Shown piece after piece: positions 8,036-16,066 of a stretch of 64,000 nt of DNA (position 1 is the stretch's first letter; each line of letters starts with the position of its first letter). The translations under genes and the position numbers were made by a program. Source of the DNA: G963691835 sp963691835 (GTDB lineage Bacteria; Pseudomonadota; Alphaproteobacteria; Thalassobaculales; Thalassobaculaceae); the NCBI GenBank assembly GCA_963691835.1, contig OY829383.1, positions 4,278,001-4,342,000 of the forward strand, read 5' to 3'. The notes beneath the pieces are model-generated. The model had not been told where the DNA came from. It ran no database searches and worked only from the letters and a program-made list of their open reading frames with translations.

Positions 8036-8091
8036 TCAGACGGGGGTGGTCAGACGGGGGTGGTCAGACGGGGGTGGTCAGACGGGGGAGG
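8036..8091 (+). repeat. tandem repeat, four copies of a 14-bp unit
   Basis: The unit tcagacgggggtgg occurs four times in a row (starts at 8036, 8050, 8064 and 8078; the last has one change, t to a). The array starts two bases after the Rrf2 stop codon and runs into the 3' end of the convergent LysR gene, whose TGA stop is supplied by the last unit. The first three units are non-coding. Slippage expansion is the likely origin. Confidence 0.9.
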
Positions 8092-9004
8092 TCAGTCTGG
8101 CGAGGATCTTCGGTATCAGTTCTTCAGCCATGCTCAACGCAGCGTCGATCCTTGCAATTCGACGTGCTCCGGGACGAAAGGTGAGAAACACCGGATAGGG
8201 GCGAGACCGGTAGCCAGGGAGGCAAGGCACAAGCCGTCCATCCCGTAGTGCGTCGGCCAACATGAACTCGGGCAGGAAAGCGTAACCATGCCCGGCGATC
8301 GCCAATTCCAGCAGCACCGAGAAGTCCCGGACGGCGATATCCCCCCTCACCTCCATCGTCACCTCCGATCCCGACGTCTCAAAGATCCATTGGCTTTCGG
8401 GCCGCCTGCCATGAAACGTGAGACACGGCGCGTCGCGGAGGTCTTCAGGGTGGCTTACAGGGTGCCGGTCGGCCACATCAGCCGTGGCCACAAGGCGGAT
8501 CTGCGTCTCCCCCAATCTGCTCGCAACAAGGCGATCGTCGACAAAGGACCCAATCCGAAATGCCAGATCGGTCCCCGGATCCTGCATGTCCTCGTACTCA
8601 TAACCGGGGCGAACGACGAAGGTGAGGCCCGGATGGCGCGCCCTGGCCACTGGAAAGAGTTCGGACGCCAGGATCTTCGCGAACTCCGGCGTGGTCGCGA
8701 CGGTCACCTGTCCCGAGACCCCGCCACTTTCCTCGCGGGCGATGTCTTCAAGCAGATCGACCTCAGCCAGGATCGACCCGATGCGCTGGCTTAAGGTCTC
8801 GCCGACCGGTGTCAGCTTTACTGAGCGGGCGCCGCGTTCAAGGAGGCGGACACCGAAGTGGTCCTCAAGTTGGGACAAGTGGCGGCTAACACCCGACTTC
8901 GCCATACGGAGATGGCCCGCTGCCGCCGTCACGCCGCCGAGCCGCGCAACCGTGTGGAAGCTGAGAAGGGCTGGAAGCCCAAGCGTTCTTAAATTTTGAA
9001 CCAT
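8078..9004 (-). CDS. LysR family transcriptional regulator
   Basis: Starting at the ATG at 9004 (MVQNLRTLGLPALLSFHTV) gives a 308-residue protein; an upstream in-frame ATG at 9073 would add residues without homology. Residues 10-66 form the winged helix-turn-helix (GGVTAAAGHLRMAKSGVSRH, LSQLEDHFGVRLLERGAR), and residues 93-300 are the periplasmic-binding-protein-like effector domain (GQVTVATTPEFA onward). The last codons and stop fall in the 14-bp tandem repeat. It is divergent from an SDR gene at 9103, with a 14-bp palindrome in between, so it probably regulates that gene in response to a small ligand. Confidence 0.85.
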   Translation of the reverse strand: MVQNLRTLGLPALLSFHTVARLGGVTAAAGHLRMAKSGVSRHLSQLEDHFGVRLLERGARSVKLTPVGETLSQRIGSILAEVDLLEDIAREESGGVSGQVTVATTPEFAKILASELFPVARARHPGLTFVVRPGYEYEDMQDPGTDLAFRIGSFVDDRLVASRLGETQIRLVATADVADRHPVSHPEDLRDAPCLTFHGRRPESQWIFETSGSEVTMEVRGDIAVRDFSVLLELAIAGHGYAFLPEFMLADALRDGRLVPCLPGYRSRPYPVFLTFRPGARRIARIDAALSMAEELIPKILARLTSPV

Positions 9005-9034
9005 CTGTTCTATTCTATCGCACTGTTGCTGAAT

Positions 9035-9048
9035 TAGGAAGCTTCCTA
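9035..9048 (+). promoter_or_regulatory. 14-bp perfect palindrome, candidate LysR operator
   Basis: TAGGAAGCTTCCTA is self-complementary. It lies between the start of the LysR gene (9004) and the SDR start (9103), the usual place for a LysR activation and autoregulation site. Assignment to this regulator is inferred from position. Confidence 0.5.
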
Positions 9049-9102
9049 CCTTCATCTCATGCAGCGCCCACACCCGCGTGAGCGCGGATCAGGAGATGAA
9101 AA

Positions 9103-9987
9103 ATGAACATACTTGTCACAGGAGCGAGTAGCGGATTTGGCGAGTTGATCGTGACCGATCTTGTATCGGCGGGTCATCGGGTCGCCGGAACGGTTCGGGA
9201 CCCCGAAGGCCGGAATGCAAGTGCCGCCGAACGGCTGCGGGCGAAAGGAGTTGAGGTCATCGACCTCGATGTCACGGATGACCAGTCCGTCGAGGACGGC
9301 GTTGCAGCAGCTCGGGCCGTGCTCGGCGAGCTTGACGTGCTGGTGAACAATGGCGGAGTCGGTGTCGTCGGTTTGCAGGAGAACTTCTCCGCCGCGGACC
9401 TCCAGAAGGTCTTCGACGTCAATGTCTTCGGTGTTCAGCGAATGACCCGCGCCGTTCTGCCGGCGATGCGTGCCCGAGGATCCGGCCTCATTCTGAATGT
9501 CTCCAGCCTGTTGGGGCGGGTCACGATCCCCTTCCTTGGACCGTACAACGCCACCAAATGGGCGGTTGAGGCGCTGAGTGAAAACTACCGGGTGGAGCTC
9601 AGCCAATTCGGTGTCGACGTGGCCGTTATCGAGCCGGGTGGATTCCCGACCGCGTTCTTCGAAGGCCTTCTGCAACCGACATCCAAGGATCGCGACCCGG
9701 GTTACGGAGAGATGGCCCATGCGCCGAAAGCGATGCTGGAAGGTATGGGCGAATCTTTGGCCGCCAACCCGGCGCAGACGCCACAGATCGTTGCTGATGC
9801 GGTGCTGAAGGTCATCAACACCAAACCGGGTGAGCGGCCGTTCAGAACCGAGGTCGACCGGAGCGGGATGGCCGATCCGATTGCTCCCTACAACGTGCAG
9901 GCCGAAGCGGTGACGGAGCAGTTGTTTACCGCCTACGGGATGGAAGGAATGCTAAAGCTGAACACAGGTGCCGCCAAGGCAGCCTGA
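9103..9987 (+). CDS. SDR family oxidoreductase
   Basis: A 294-residue classical SDR. TGASSGFG is at residues 6-13, NNGG replaces the common NNAG at about 83, the catalytic Ser is in NVSSLLG and the YNATK pair is at about residue 147. The C-terminal part is longer than in FabG-like members and resembles the group that includes SDRs active on steroids and other hydroxy compounds. The start has AGGAG eight bases upstream. It is the presumed target of the divergent LysR regulator and is followed 78 bp later by a second SDR in the same direction. Confidence 0.85.
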   Translation: MNILVTGASSGFGELIVTDLVSAGHRVAGTVRDPEGRNASAAERLRAKGVEVIDLDVTDDQSVEDGVAAARAVLGELDVLVNNGGVGVVGLQENFSAADLQKVFDVNVFGVQRMTRAVLPAMRARGSGLILNVSSLLGRVTIPFLGPYNATKWAVEALSENYRVELSQFGVDVAVIEPGGFPTAFFEGLLQPTSKDRDPGYGEMAHAPKAMLEGMGESLAANPAQTPQIVADAVLKVINTKPGERPFRTEVDRSGMADPIAPYNVQAEAVTEQLFTAYGMEGMLKLNTGAAKAA

Positions 9988-10065
9988 CCCATCTTGTCGG
10001 CCGGCGCGGGGCTCTTCAGCTCTTTGCCGGCCGACAGATCATTCGTGCCATTCGGGAGGGGAATT

Positions 10066-10920
10066 GTGACACACCCGGCATTAAGCAGTGACTCGGTCGC
10101 CGTGATTACGGGCGGCGCCTCGGGCATCGGGTTGGCAACCGCGGCCATATTCGCCGGGCTCGGCATGCGCCTCGTCATTGTCGATCGCAGCCACGGGAAG
10201 CTCGCAGCCGCTGAGAGCCATCTGCGGGATGCCGGTGCGGCGGAGATCATGATCTCCGATGCCGACGTTTCAAACCGCGGGAGCCTAGAAGCGTTAAAGG
10301 TCGAGGTAACTGATCGCTTCGGCGGAACCGACATCCTGATGAACAACGCCGGGATCGGCGGCAAGTCGTCATGCCTCGTTGCATCGGAGCAATGGGAAAC
10401 AATTCTTGGCGTGAACTTTCACGGCGTCCTGAACGGGGTTCAGGTCTTCGGCCCGGACATGGTCGCCCGCGGCCGACCTGGCGCCATCATCAACACGGGC
10501 TCCAAGCAAGGGATCACCACCCCGCCCGGAAGCCCGGCCTACAACGTTTCCAAAGCAGCCCTCAAGGTCCTCACAGAGGCGCTCGCTCACGAGCTTCGGA
10601 ACACCGAGAACTGCCGCATCACGGCCCATCTCCTGGTTCCGGGCTACGTCTATACCGGCCTGACCGGGTTGGACCGGAACGGGGCGGACGCCAAACCCGC
10701 AAGCGCCTGGACGGCGGAGCAGACCGCCGGGTTCTTGATCGACAGCCTCAACAAGAACGACTTCTACATTCTGTGTCCGGACAACGATGTGCCGCGGGAG
10801 TTGGACGAGAAACGCATTGCGTGGAACACCGGCGACATCATCGAAAACCGCCCTGCTCTCAGCCGATGGCATCCGGACTACAAGGCCGAGTTCGAGGCTT
10901 TTGTTGCGTCTGGTCAGTAG
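10066..10920 (+). CDS. SDR family oxidoreductase
   Basis: GTG at 10066 is preferred because GGGAGGGG lies just before it and the homology begins within ten codons; an ATG frame at 9994 adds unrelated residues. The 284-residue protein has TGGASGIG near residue 14, NNAG near 91 and the YNVSK catalytic pair near residue 159; the usual catalytic Ser position reads NTGSKQG. The end (LDEKRIAWNTGDIIENRPALSRWHPDY) is a C-terminal extension seen in some SDRs acting on bulky substrates; quoted here only to its conserved parts. Probably cotranscribed with the SDR at 9103. Confidence 0.8.
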   Translation: MTHPALSSDSVAVITGGASGIGLATAAIFAGLGMRLVIVDRSHGKLAAAESHLRDAGAAEIMISDADVSNRGSLEALKVEVTDRFGGTDILMNNAGIGGKSSCLVASEQWETILGVNFHGVLNGVQVFGPDMVARGRPGAIINTGSKQGITTPPGSPAYNVSKAALKVLTEALAHELRNTENCRITAHLLVPGYVYTGLTGLDRNGADAKPASAWTAEQTAGFLIDSLNKNDFYILCPDNDVPRELDEKRIAWNTGDIIENRPALSRWHPDYKAEFEAFVASGQ

Positions 10921-11008
10921 ACCGGCGGTATCTTGCGCTCCCATGTGCGACCGTCTTGCAGGCGACGCAATCTCCCGTTTCCCGGAAACGCATCTGCCGA
11001 CCCATATG

Positions 11009-11944
11009 CTAGGCGTACTCGCGCACCTTGGTGGTCCATTCCGGGGCTTTATGCTTCTTCCAATAGGCCTCTTTCAGCGTTGAGAAGATCGGCCCGACCG
11101 TCCCATCACCTACTCTTTTTGCGTTGATCGTCGTGATCGGCATCAACCCGCCCGCTGTGGACGTCACAAAAACTTCGTCCGCGGCCTCAAGATCGGCCGG
11201 AGTGAGGATACCGGCCGAGCACGGAACATCGATCTCGCCGCACAGGTCGAAGACGGTTCGCCTTGTGATCCCTTGCAACACACCCCTCACAGGCGTGGTC
11301 AGCCATCCGTCCCGGACAGAGAAGATGTTGAACCCCGGCCCCTCGGTGACGTTGCCATCGCCATCCAACAGGATGGTGGTGTCACCGCCAGCCCCGTAGG
11401 CGTGGTACAGACCCTGAACCATGTCCAGCCAATGATAGTTTTTGACGGAGGGGTCGACGGAGGACGCCGGAATTCGCGTCGTCGGGCTGATCACTGCGTG
11501 CAAGCCCCGCTGCATCTGGGATGGATTTGCGATTGATCCGAACGGAATGGCGAACGCCATGAACCGGTTCACCGCGTCTCTTGGATCTCTGCTGAAACTC
11601 GGCGATGTCCCCCGTGTGCAGACCATCTCAACGTAAGCGTCTTTCAGCCCGGAGAGGCCGACACAGTTGTGAAGCACTGTCTCCACATCGTCCTTGCTAT
11701 AGGGAATTGTCATCTGAAGGGCGTCGATGTTCGAAAAGAACCGTTCCAGATGTAGGTCCAACCGGAAGAACGCCCCATCCCAGGTATGGACCACATCGTA
11801 AGTCGCATCCGAATGCAAAAACCCATAGTCCAGAATAGAGACCCTGGCTTTCGACACCTCGAAATATTGCCCATCCATGTAGGCGATACCGGGCGGATAA
11901 GCCTGAGGATCCGTGTGGTTTTCAGATAACGCTGGAAGGGCCAT
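11009..11944 (-). CDS. fold-type IV PLP aminotransferase, (R)-amine transaminase-like
   Basis: A 311-residue class IV aminotransferase. The catalytic Lys is K168 in SVKNYHW, and E201 in TEGPGFNIF should contact the pyridine nitrogen of PLP. The segment FLHSDATYDVVHTW (residues 42-55) carries the His, Tyr and Val at the positions seen in (R)-selective amine transaminases of the Arthrobacter ATA-117 / Aspergillus terreus type, and TRGTS follows at 110. These features separate it from ordinary branched-chain or D-alanine aminotransferases, although a D-amino-acid role is not excluded. It would move an amino group from an (R)-amine or D-amino acid to a keto acid. Neighbours are SDR and LysR genes; it stands alone on its strand. 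Confidence 0.8.
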   Translation of the reverse strand: MALPALSENHTDPQAYPPGIAYMDGQYFEVSKARVSILDYGFLHSDATYDVVHTWDGAFFRLDLHLERFFSNIDALQMTIPYSKDDVETVLHNCVGLSGLKDAYVEMVCTRGTSPSFSRDPRDAVNRFMAFAIPFGSIANPSQMQRGLHAVISPTTRIPASSVDPSVKNYHWLDMVQGLYHAYGAGGDTTILLDGDGNVTEGPGFNIFSVRDGWLTTPVRGVLQGITRRTVFDLCGEIDVPCSAGILTPADLEAADEVFVTSTAGGLMPITTINAKRVGDGTVGPIFSTLKEAYWKKHKAPEWTTKVREYA

Positions 11945-12098
11945 GGCTTTTCCTTAGTCCCGCTTTATCGTCCGCCCTCCTTAGCATCCCAAAGTATCAG
12001 CGGCGAGATCGCCAAGTCGCGTCGACCGGCACAGAGCCAGTCTCATTTTGGCTGTTGGCATGTGGGCGAACCGCCAAAGGGACTGGGGCTTCAAGCGC

Positions 12099-12953
12099 TC
12101 AAATCTTGGCCCGGGAAACGCCGACTTCTTCGAGTAGCCATTCGAAAAACAAGGACCTCGGTCCCGCGTCGGGCGGTCTGTTGTCGACATGAACCGCCCA
12201 GAAACCGTCCGCTGCTTCCCGCTCCACGGAACGAACCTCAATCAGATTGCCGGATGCCAAGTCACCCTGAGCAATGAAGCGCGGAACGACCGCATAGCCC
12301 TTCCCGGCGATCGCCGCATCGATCGCCAGGGCGGTTTGGTTGAAACTGACTGATCGTGTGTGCGAACTCTCCCAGCGGTCGCCAAGCAGCACCCTCCAGT
12401 ACTTGTGGCTGTCTTGAACCAGCGGCTTGTCCGCAAACCATTCGATACCATCGTTCCGGCTGGGAAGAATGGTCACGGATGGACCACAAACAATCACCAG
12501 TTCCACCGGTGAAAGCGCCTCTACAACAAGGTCATCACCGGTTGGTTTCGCCCCCAGCCGGACGGCGATGTCGACGGCCTGCGTGTGAAAGTCAGCTACA
12601 GCCTCTGTTGCCACCGTGTGCACCTCAATGCCCGGATTCTTCTCAAGAAAGTAGGGAAGCCGGTGGACGAGCCATTTTGATGCGAAGGATGGGGGAACAC
12701 TCACCGTTATCATCCGAGAACCGGCGCGCAGGTCCTCGGTTGCCTGATCAATCGCCGCCAACCCCCTCGCGATGCCGCTGTGGTACCGCGACCCAACCTC
12801 GGTAAGCGCGACCCCTCTCGGTAACCGTTTGAAAAGACTGACACCCAAATCAGCTTCCAGCCCCCTGATCGACTGGGCCACGGCCCCTTGAGTGACGTTC
12901 AGTTCCATAGCCGCGACACGGAAGTTCAGATGACGCGCGGCCGCGTCAAACAC
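12099..12953 (-). CDS. LysR family transcriptional regulator (GcvA-like)
   Basis: The helix-turn-helix (FDAAARHLNFRVAAMELNVT, then QGAVAQSIRGLEADLGVSLF) begins at the very N-terminus, and an effector domain follows from about residue 80. The first usable start is GTG at 12953, giving 284 residues. The same frame stays open further upstream and encodes RDPKLNALR, which is the usual beginning of this subfamily, yet no ATG, GTG or TTG precedes it; only rare codons such as CTG, ATA or ATT are present. So the true start may be non-canonical, or the start codon has been lost. Divergent from the SDR at 13092 with a 13-bp palindrome in between. Confidence 0.8.
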   Translation of the reverse strand: MFDAAARHLNFRVAAMELNVTQGAVAQSIRGLEADLGVSLFKRLPRGVALTEVGSRYHSGIARGLAAIDQATEDLRAGSRMITVSVPPSFASKWLVHRLPYFLEKNPGIEVHTVATEAVADFHTQAVDIAVRLGAKPTGDDLVVEALSPVELVIVCGPSVTILPSRNDGIEWFADKPLVQDSHKYWRVLLGDRWESSHTRSVSFNQTALAIDAAIAGKGYAVVPRFIAQGDLASGNLIEVRSVEREAADGFWAVHVDNRPPDAGPRSLFFEWLLEEVGVSRAKI

Positions 12954-12997
12954 CCGGAGCGCGTTCAGTTTTGGGTCTCTGATTATGTTTCTAGACT

Positions 12998-13010
12998 GTA
13001 GTAATACTAC
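12998..13010 (+). promoter_or_regulatory. 13-bp palindrome, candidate LysR operator
   Basis: GTAGTA and TACTAC are perfectly inverted around one base. It sits between the LysR gene and the divergent SDR gene, 82 bases before the SDR ATG. Function is inferred from position. Confidence 0.5.
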
Positions 13011-13091
13011 TGCCCCGGCAATGAGAAATGATTGGTCCGCGGACGTTCATCCAACTACCTCCAAAGATGATCAGAACGAGGGGAGGTTTCG

Positions 13092-13799
13092 ATGAGTGTC
13101 ACGAAAGTCGCGGTCATTACCGCCGGCGGTAGTGGAATGGGGGCAGACTCTGCGCGCCGCCTTGCGCAAGACGGCTTTGGGGTCGCAATCCTGTCATCGT
13201 CAGGAAAAGGAGAAGAACTGGCGAAATCCTTGGGAGGTGTCGGCGTCACAGGCTCCAACCAATCGAACGACGATCTTCAGGCCCTTGTGGATCTCGCGAT
13301 GGATACGTGGGGCCGCATCGACGTTCTGGTGAACAGCGCTGGACACGGGCCCCGTGCGCCGGTCCTGGAACTGAGCGACGGGGACTGGCACACCGGCCTA
13401 GACGTCTACTTCATGAACGCCGTTCGGCCTACCCGGCTCGTAACCCCGATCATGGTGGCGCAAGGGGCGGGCTCAATCATCAACATCTCGACATTCGCAG
13501 CGTTCGAACCCGACCCCGTGTTCCCGACATCCGGCGTCTTCCGCGCGGGTTTGGCCGCATTTACGAAACTGTTCGCCGACAAATATGCCGTTGATAACGT
13601 CAGGATGAATAACGTTCTCCCTGGCTTCATCGACAGCCTGCCGGAGAAGGAAGAGTTCCGGTCCCGTATTCCGATGGGTCGTTACGGCAGCTCGGCGAAT
13701 GAGATTGCATCCGTTGTCGCTTTCCTCGCATCGGAAGGCAGCGGGTACATCACCGGACAGAACATCCGGGTCGACGGAGGAATAACCCGTGCGGTCTGA
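13092..13799 (+). CDS. SDR-fold protein lacking the YxxxK catalytic pair
   Basis: A 235-residue SDR-fold protein with AGGSGMG at residues 11-17 for the dinucleotide, NSAG instead of NNAG, the catalytic Ser in NIS and a normal C-terminal YITGQNIRVDGG. At the catalytic position it reads TSGVFRAG, so Tyr is Ser147 and Lys is Arg151. A paralog at 16551-17300 has the same loss (Met and Arg). It may therefore bind NAD(P) or a ligand without classical catalysis, or use an altered mechanism. The last codons overlap the following small membrane protein gene, and a LysR gene is divergent upstream. Confidence 0.8.
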   Translation: MSVTKVAVITAGGSGMGADSARRLAQDGFGVAILSSSGKGEELAKSLGGVGVTGSNQSNDDLQALVDLAMDTWGRIDVLVNSAGHGPRAPVLELSDGDWHTGLDVYFMNAVRPTRLVTPIMVAQGAGSIINISTFAAFEPDPVFPTSGVFRAGLAAFTKLFADKYAVDNVRMNNVLPGFIDSLPEKEEFRSRIPMGRYGSSANEIASVVAFLASEGSGYITGQNIRVDGGITRAV

Positions 13800-14037
13800 C
13801 CTTGCGCTCCCGGCGATCAACCGGGACACAGTGGTCTTTGTGATCAAGTGGGCTGCTTCTGTTATTCAGATCATGGGTTACGCTGCGACCGCCTACGGCA
13901 TTACCCCTTGGAATCTTTATCTGTTCCTGTTTGGCGTCGTCGGTTGGTTCGCGGTCGGCGTGCTTTGGAACGATCGGGCCATCATGTTGATCCATATCGC
14001 GGCTCTGGCAGCGATGATCGCGGGCATGACGGCCTAA
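13789..14037 (+). CDS. small two-helix membrane protein (DUF6552-like)
   Basis: GTG at 13789 overlaps the end of the SDR-fold gene by 11 bases, which suggests translational coupling. The 82-residue product has hydrophobic helices at about residues 16-36, 40-58 and 64-80, with the conserved-looking segments IKWAASVIQIMGYAATAYG, GWFAVGVLWNDRAIM and HIAALAAM. I recall this as the DUF6552 type of small inner-membrane protein, which has no known function; the name is from memory. Its coupling to an SDR-fold protein without catalytic residues is notable. Confidence 0.7.
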   Translation: MRSDLALPAINRDTVVFVIKWAASVIQIMGYAATAYGITPWNLYLFLFGVVGWFAVGVLWNDRAIMLIHIAALAAMIAGMTA

Positions 14038-14169
14038 CGGCGCCTTGGGCGGCTGTAGACAAGACCAGCGCTGCGGCGGGTCTAATGAGGCGGTAAGCCT
14101 TGGTGACACAGGAAGTGCGGCGCTCCCAGCGGGACGGAGCGCCGAATTCCCACTCGTTGCGCAGACGCT

Positions 14170-14913
14170 TCAGACGTTCATCCCACCGTCGATGATCATC
14201 AGGGCACCGGTGATGAATGAGGACTCAGGTCCAGCGAGAAATGCCGTCAGCGTCGCAACCTCGTCCGGCGTACCATGACGTCCGAGCGGAACCATCTGAT
14301 GCAAGCGCTGCCCCAACTCGCTCTCCTCCGGGTTCATGTCCGTGTTGATCGGGCCCGGGACGACGGCGTTGATGGTGATTCCTTTTGGCCCCAAGTCTCG
14401 ACACCAGCCTTGGACGAAAGCATTGGCCGCCGCTTTGCTTGCCCCATAAAGCCCAAGGGTTGGCGCGAAGAAACCGTTCGCGATCGTCGCCGTGACGACG
14501 ATGATCCGTCCGCCCGCCTCCATATGCCTCGCCCCCGCCCGCACAACATCCAGCGTTCCCCTGACATTGACGCCGAAGACCGTCTCATAGTCCTCGTCTT
14601 CGATGGCCTCGAGGGGCTTCATGATATTGACCCCGGCATTGTTGACGAGGATGTCGAGCGCTCCTTCGTTCTGGATGACATCGTCGACCGCCAAGGCTCC
14701 CGCACCGGGCTCCATGGCGTTCGCCTGGATGGCCCGCGCTTTGCCGCCTGATCCCACTATGGCGGCAACCACGTGCTCCGCATCGGTCTTTGATCCGCCA
14801 TAGGTGATAACGACTGATGCGCCGTCGGCGGCCAGGCGTTTCGCGATCGCCGCACCAATTCCTCTGCTGCCGCCGGTCACCAATGCGATCTTTCCATCAA
14901 GCGATTGGCTCAT
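14170..14913 (-). CDS. SDR family oxidoreductase (3-oxoacyl-ACP reductase-like)
   Basis: A 247-residue FabG-like SDR: TGGSRGIG at residues 14-21, NNAGVN near 93, YGASK at about residue 157 and the end SSFITGALMIIDGGMNV typical of the family. The catalytic Ser position reads VVTATIAN, so the usual Ser appears to be Thr. It starts only 2 bases after the stop of the zinc-independent quinone-reductase-like gene at 14916 on the same strand, so the two form an operon. Probable role: reduction of a keto or oxidation of a hydroxy group; substrate unknown. Confidence 0.85.
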   Translation of the reverse strand: MSQSLDGKIALVTGGSRGIGAAIAKRLAADGASVVITYGGSKTDAEHVVAAIVGSGGKARAIQANAMEPGAGALAVDDVIQNEGALDILVNNAGVNIMKPLEAIEDEDYETVFGVNVRGTLDVVRAGARHMEAGGRIIVVTATIANGFFAPTLGLYGASKAAANAFVQGWCRDLGPKGITINAVVPGPINTDMNPEESELGQRLHQMVPLGRHGTPDEVATLTAFLAGPESSFITGALMIIDGGMNV

Positions 14914-14915
14914 CC

Positions 14916-15944
14916 TTAGGCTCCGATCTCATCGTGAAGAATGACGGTCTTGCCGAATGTCTGCGGGGAGGTGAAAGACGCGAACGCGCTCGGCGCATCC
15001 TCAAAGTGAAACTGCTGATTGATGGGGATGGAGATGTCATGGAGCGACACCGCGGTCACAAGGCGCTCAAGCATCGCCCGGGAGCCAACCATCACCGGGA
15101 GAATCCGGGCCCCGCCGACCAGAACGTCCAACAGGTTGATCGACGGCCCTTCGAGCCCCTTTAGACCGATCTGCATGACCCGGCCTCCGTAACGGCAAGC
15201 TCTGATGGTTTGCGCGATGGAGGGCGGCCCGGCCGTCTCCAACGCAACGTCGACACCCGCCCCATCGGTCATATCCCGGACCTTGTCCGCCCAGTCAGGA
15301 TGTTCCCGATAATTGATTGTGAAGTCCGCACCGAGTGCTTCTGCCCGCCCCAATTTCTCATCACTGGATGACGTGACCCCAACCCGTGCCCCGGCTGCCT
15401 TGGCCAACCGCAGGGACGTCAAGGAGACTGTTCCGGTCCCCACGGCCAACACGGTTTGCCCCGGCATCAAGGGAGCCATTTCAAACAAGGCACTCCAGGC
15501 CGTCACCCCGACGCAGGGCAGACATGCCGCTTGGGCGAACGACACAGTGTCGGGAAGCCCCACCAAAGCGGCCTCTTCGATCACCACGTCGCTCGCAAGG
15601 ACACCGGGGCGCACCTCGCCAAGAGCCCCAATGGCCATGCTCGGGTGGAATGGACCGTCCTGGTGCGATGGGTTGAAGCAAATCACCACTCGGTCGCCTT
15701 CCGAGAAGCGCGTTACCCCCTCGCCGACCTCCGTGATGACGCCAGCCCCGTCTGAGGCAGGAATGATTTCATCCGGAAGCGGGAGCGGCGATTGGCCCAT
15801 CGCCGCCATGATATCTCTGCTGTTTAGTGAGTTGGCCTGGATCGAGACCCGGACCTGTCCTGGTTCAAGATCGGCGGTGGGCAGGTCCTTGAGGGCAAGT
15901 GACTCAAGGCCGTAGCCTGGCTTCAACGTCCAACACTGTCTCAC
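14916..15944 (-). CDS. zinc-independent MDR alcohol dehydrogenase / quinone reductase-like protein
   Basis: A 342-residue medium-chain dehydrogenase. The N-terminal GroES-like domain has SLNSRDIMAAMGQ and PASDGAGVITEVGEGVTRFS; the Rossmann part has VLAVGTGTVSLTSLRLAKAAG around residues 165-185, quoted in part. The cysteine set that binds structural zinc is absent, as in quinone oxidoreductases of the Qor group. It is divergent from an HxlR regulator at 16067, the arrangement known for qorR/qor where electrophiles such as quinones induce the reductase. Operon with the SDR at 14170. Confidence 0.85.
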   Translation of the reverse strand: MRQCWTLKPGYGLESLALKDLPTADLEPGQVRVSIQANSLNSRDIMAAMGQSPLPLPDEIIPASDGAGVITEVGEGVTRFSEGDRVVICFNPSHQDGPFHPSMAIGALGEVRPGVLASDVVIEEAALVGLPDTVSFAQAACLPCVGVTAWSALFEMAPLMPGQTVLAVGTGTVSLTSLRLAKAAGARVGVTSSSDEKLGRAEALGADFTINYREHPDWADKVRDMTDGAGVDVALETAGPPSIAQTIRACRYGGRVMQIGLKGLEGPSINLLDVLVGGARILPVMVGSRAMLERLVTAVSLHDISIPINQQFHFEDAPSAFASFTSPQTFGKTVILHDEIGA

Positions 15945-15998
15945 GCGGGTGACCTTTGTTGTTCAGCGGAAAGCCGGATGGTATCAACCGCGCACCAT

Positions 15999-16024
15999 GT
16001 TACAATTACGCACTAATAAGTAAC
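15999..16024 (+). promoter_or_regulatory. inverted repeat GTTAC...GTAAC, candidate HxlR operator
   Basis: GTTAC (15999-16003) is inverted at 16020-16024, and the dyad continues inward as ATTA/TAAT with a one-base gap. It lies between the divergent quinone-reductase-like gene and the HxlR gene. HxlR-family repressors of the YodB/CatR type bind TTAC- or TACT-type dyads, so the match is sensible but not proof. Confidence 0.55.
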
Positions 16025-16066
16025 TTGGTGCTCTCAAAGATACCGTATGCAAAGGACATAGAAGAT

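Noticed and set aside
8036..8091. Tandem repeat as a CRISPR array.
   Set aside because: Units are 14 bp, directly adjacent without spacers, and no cas gene is present.
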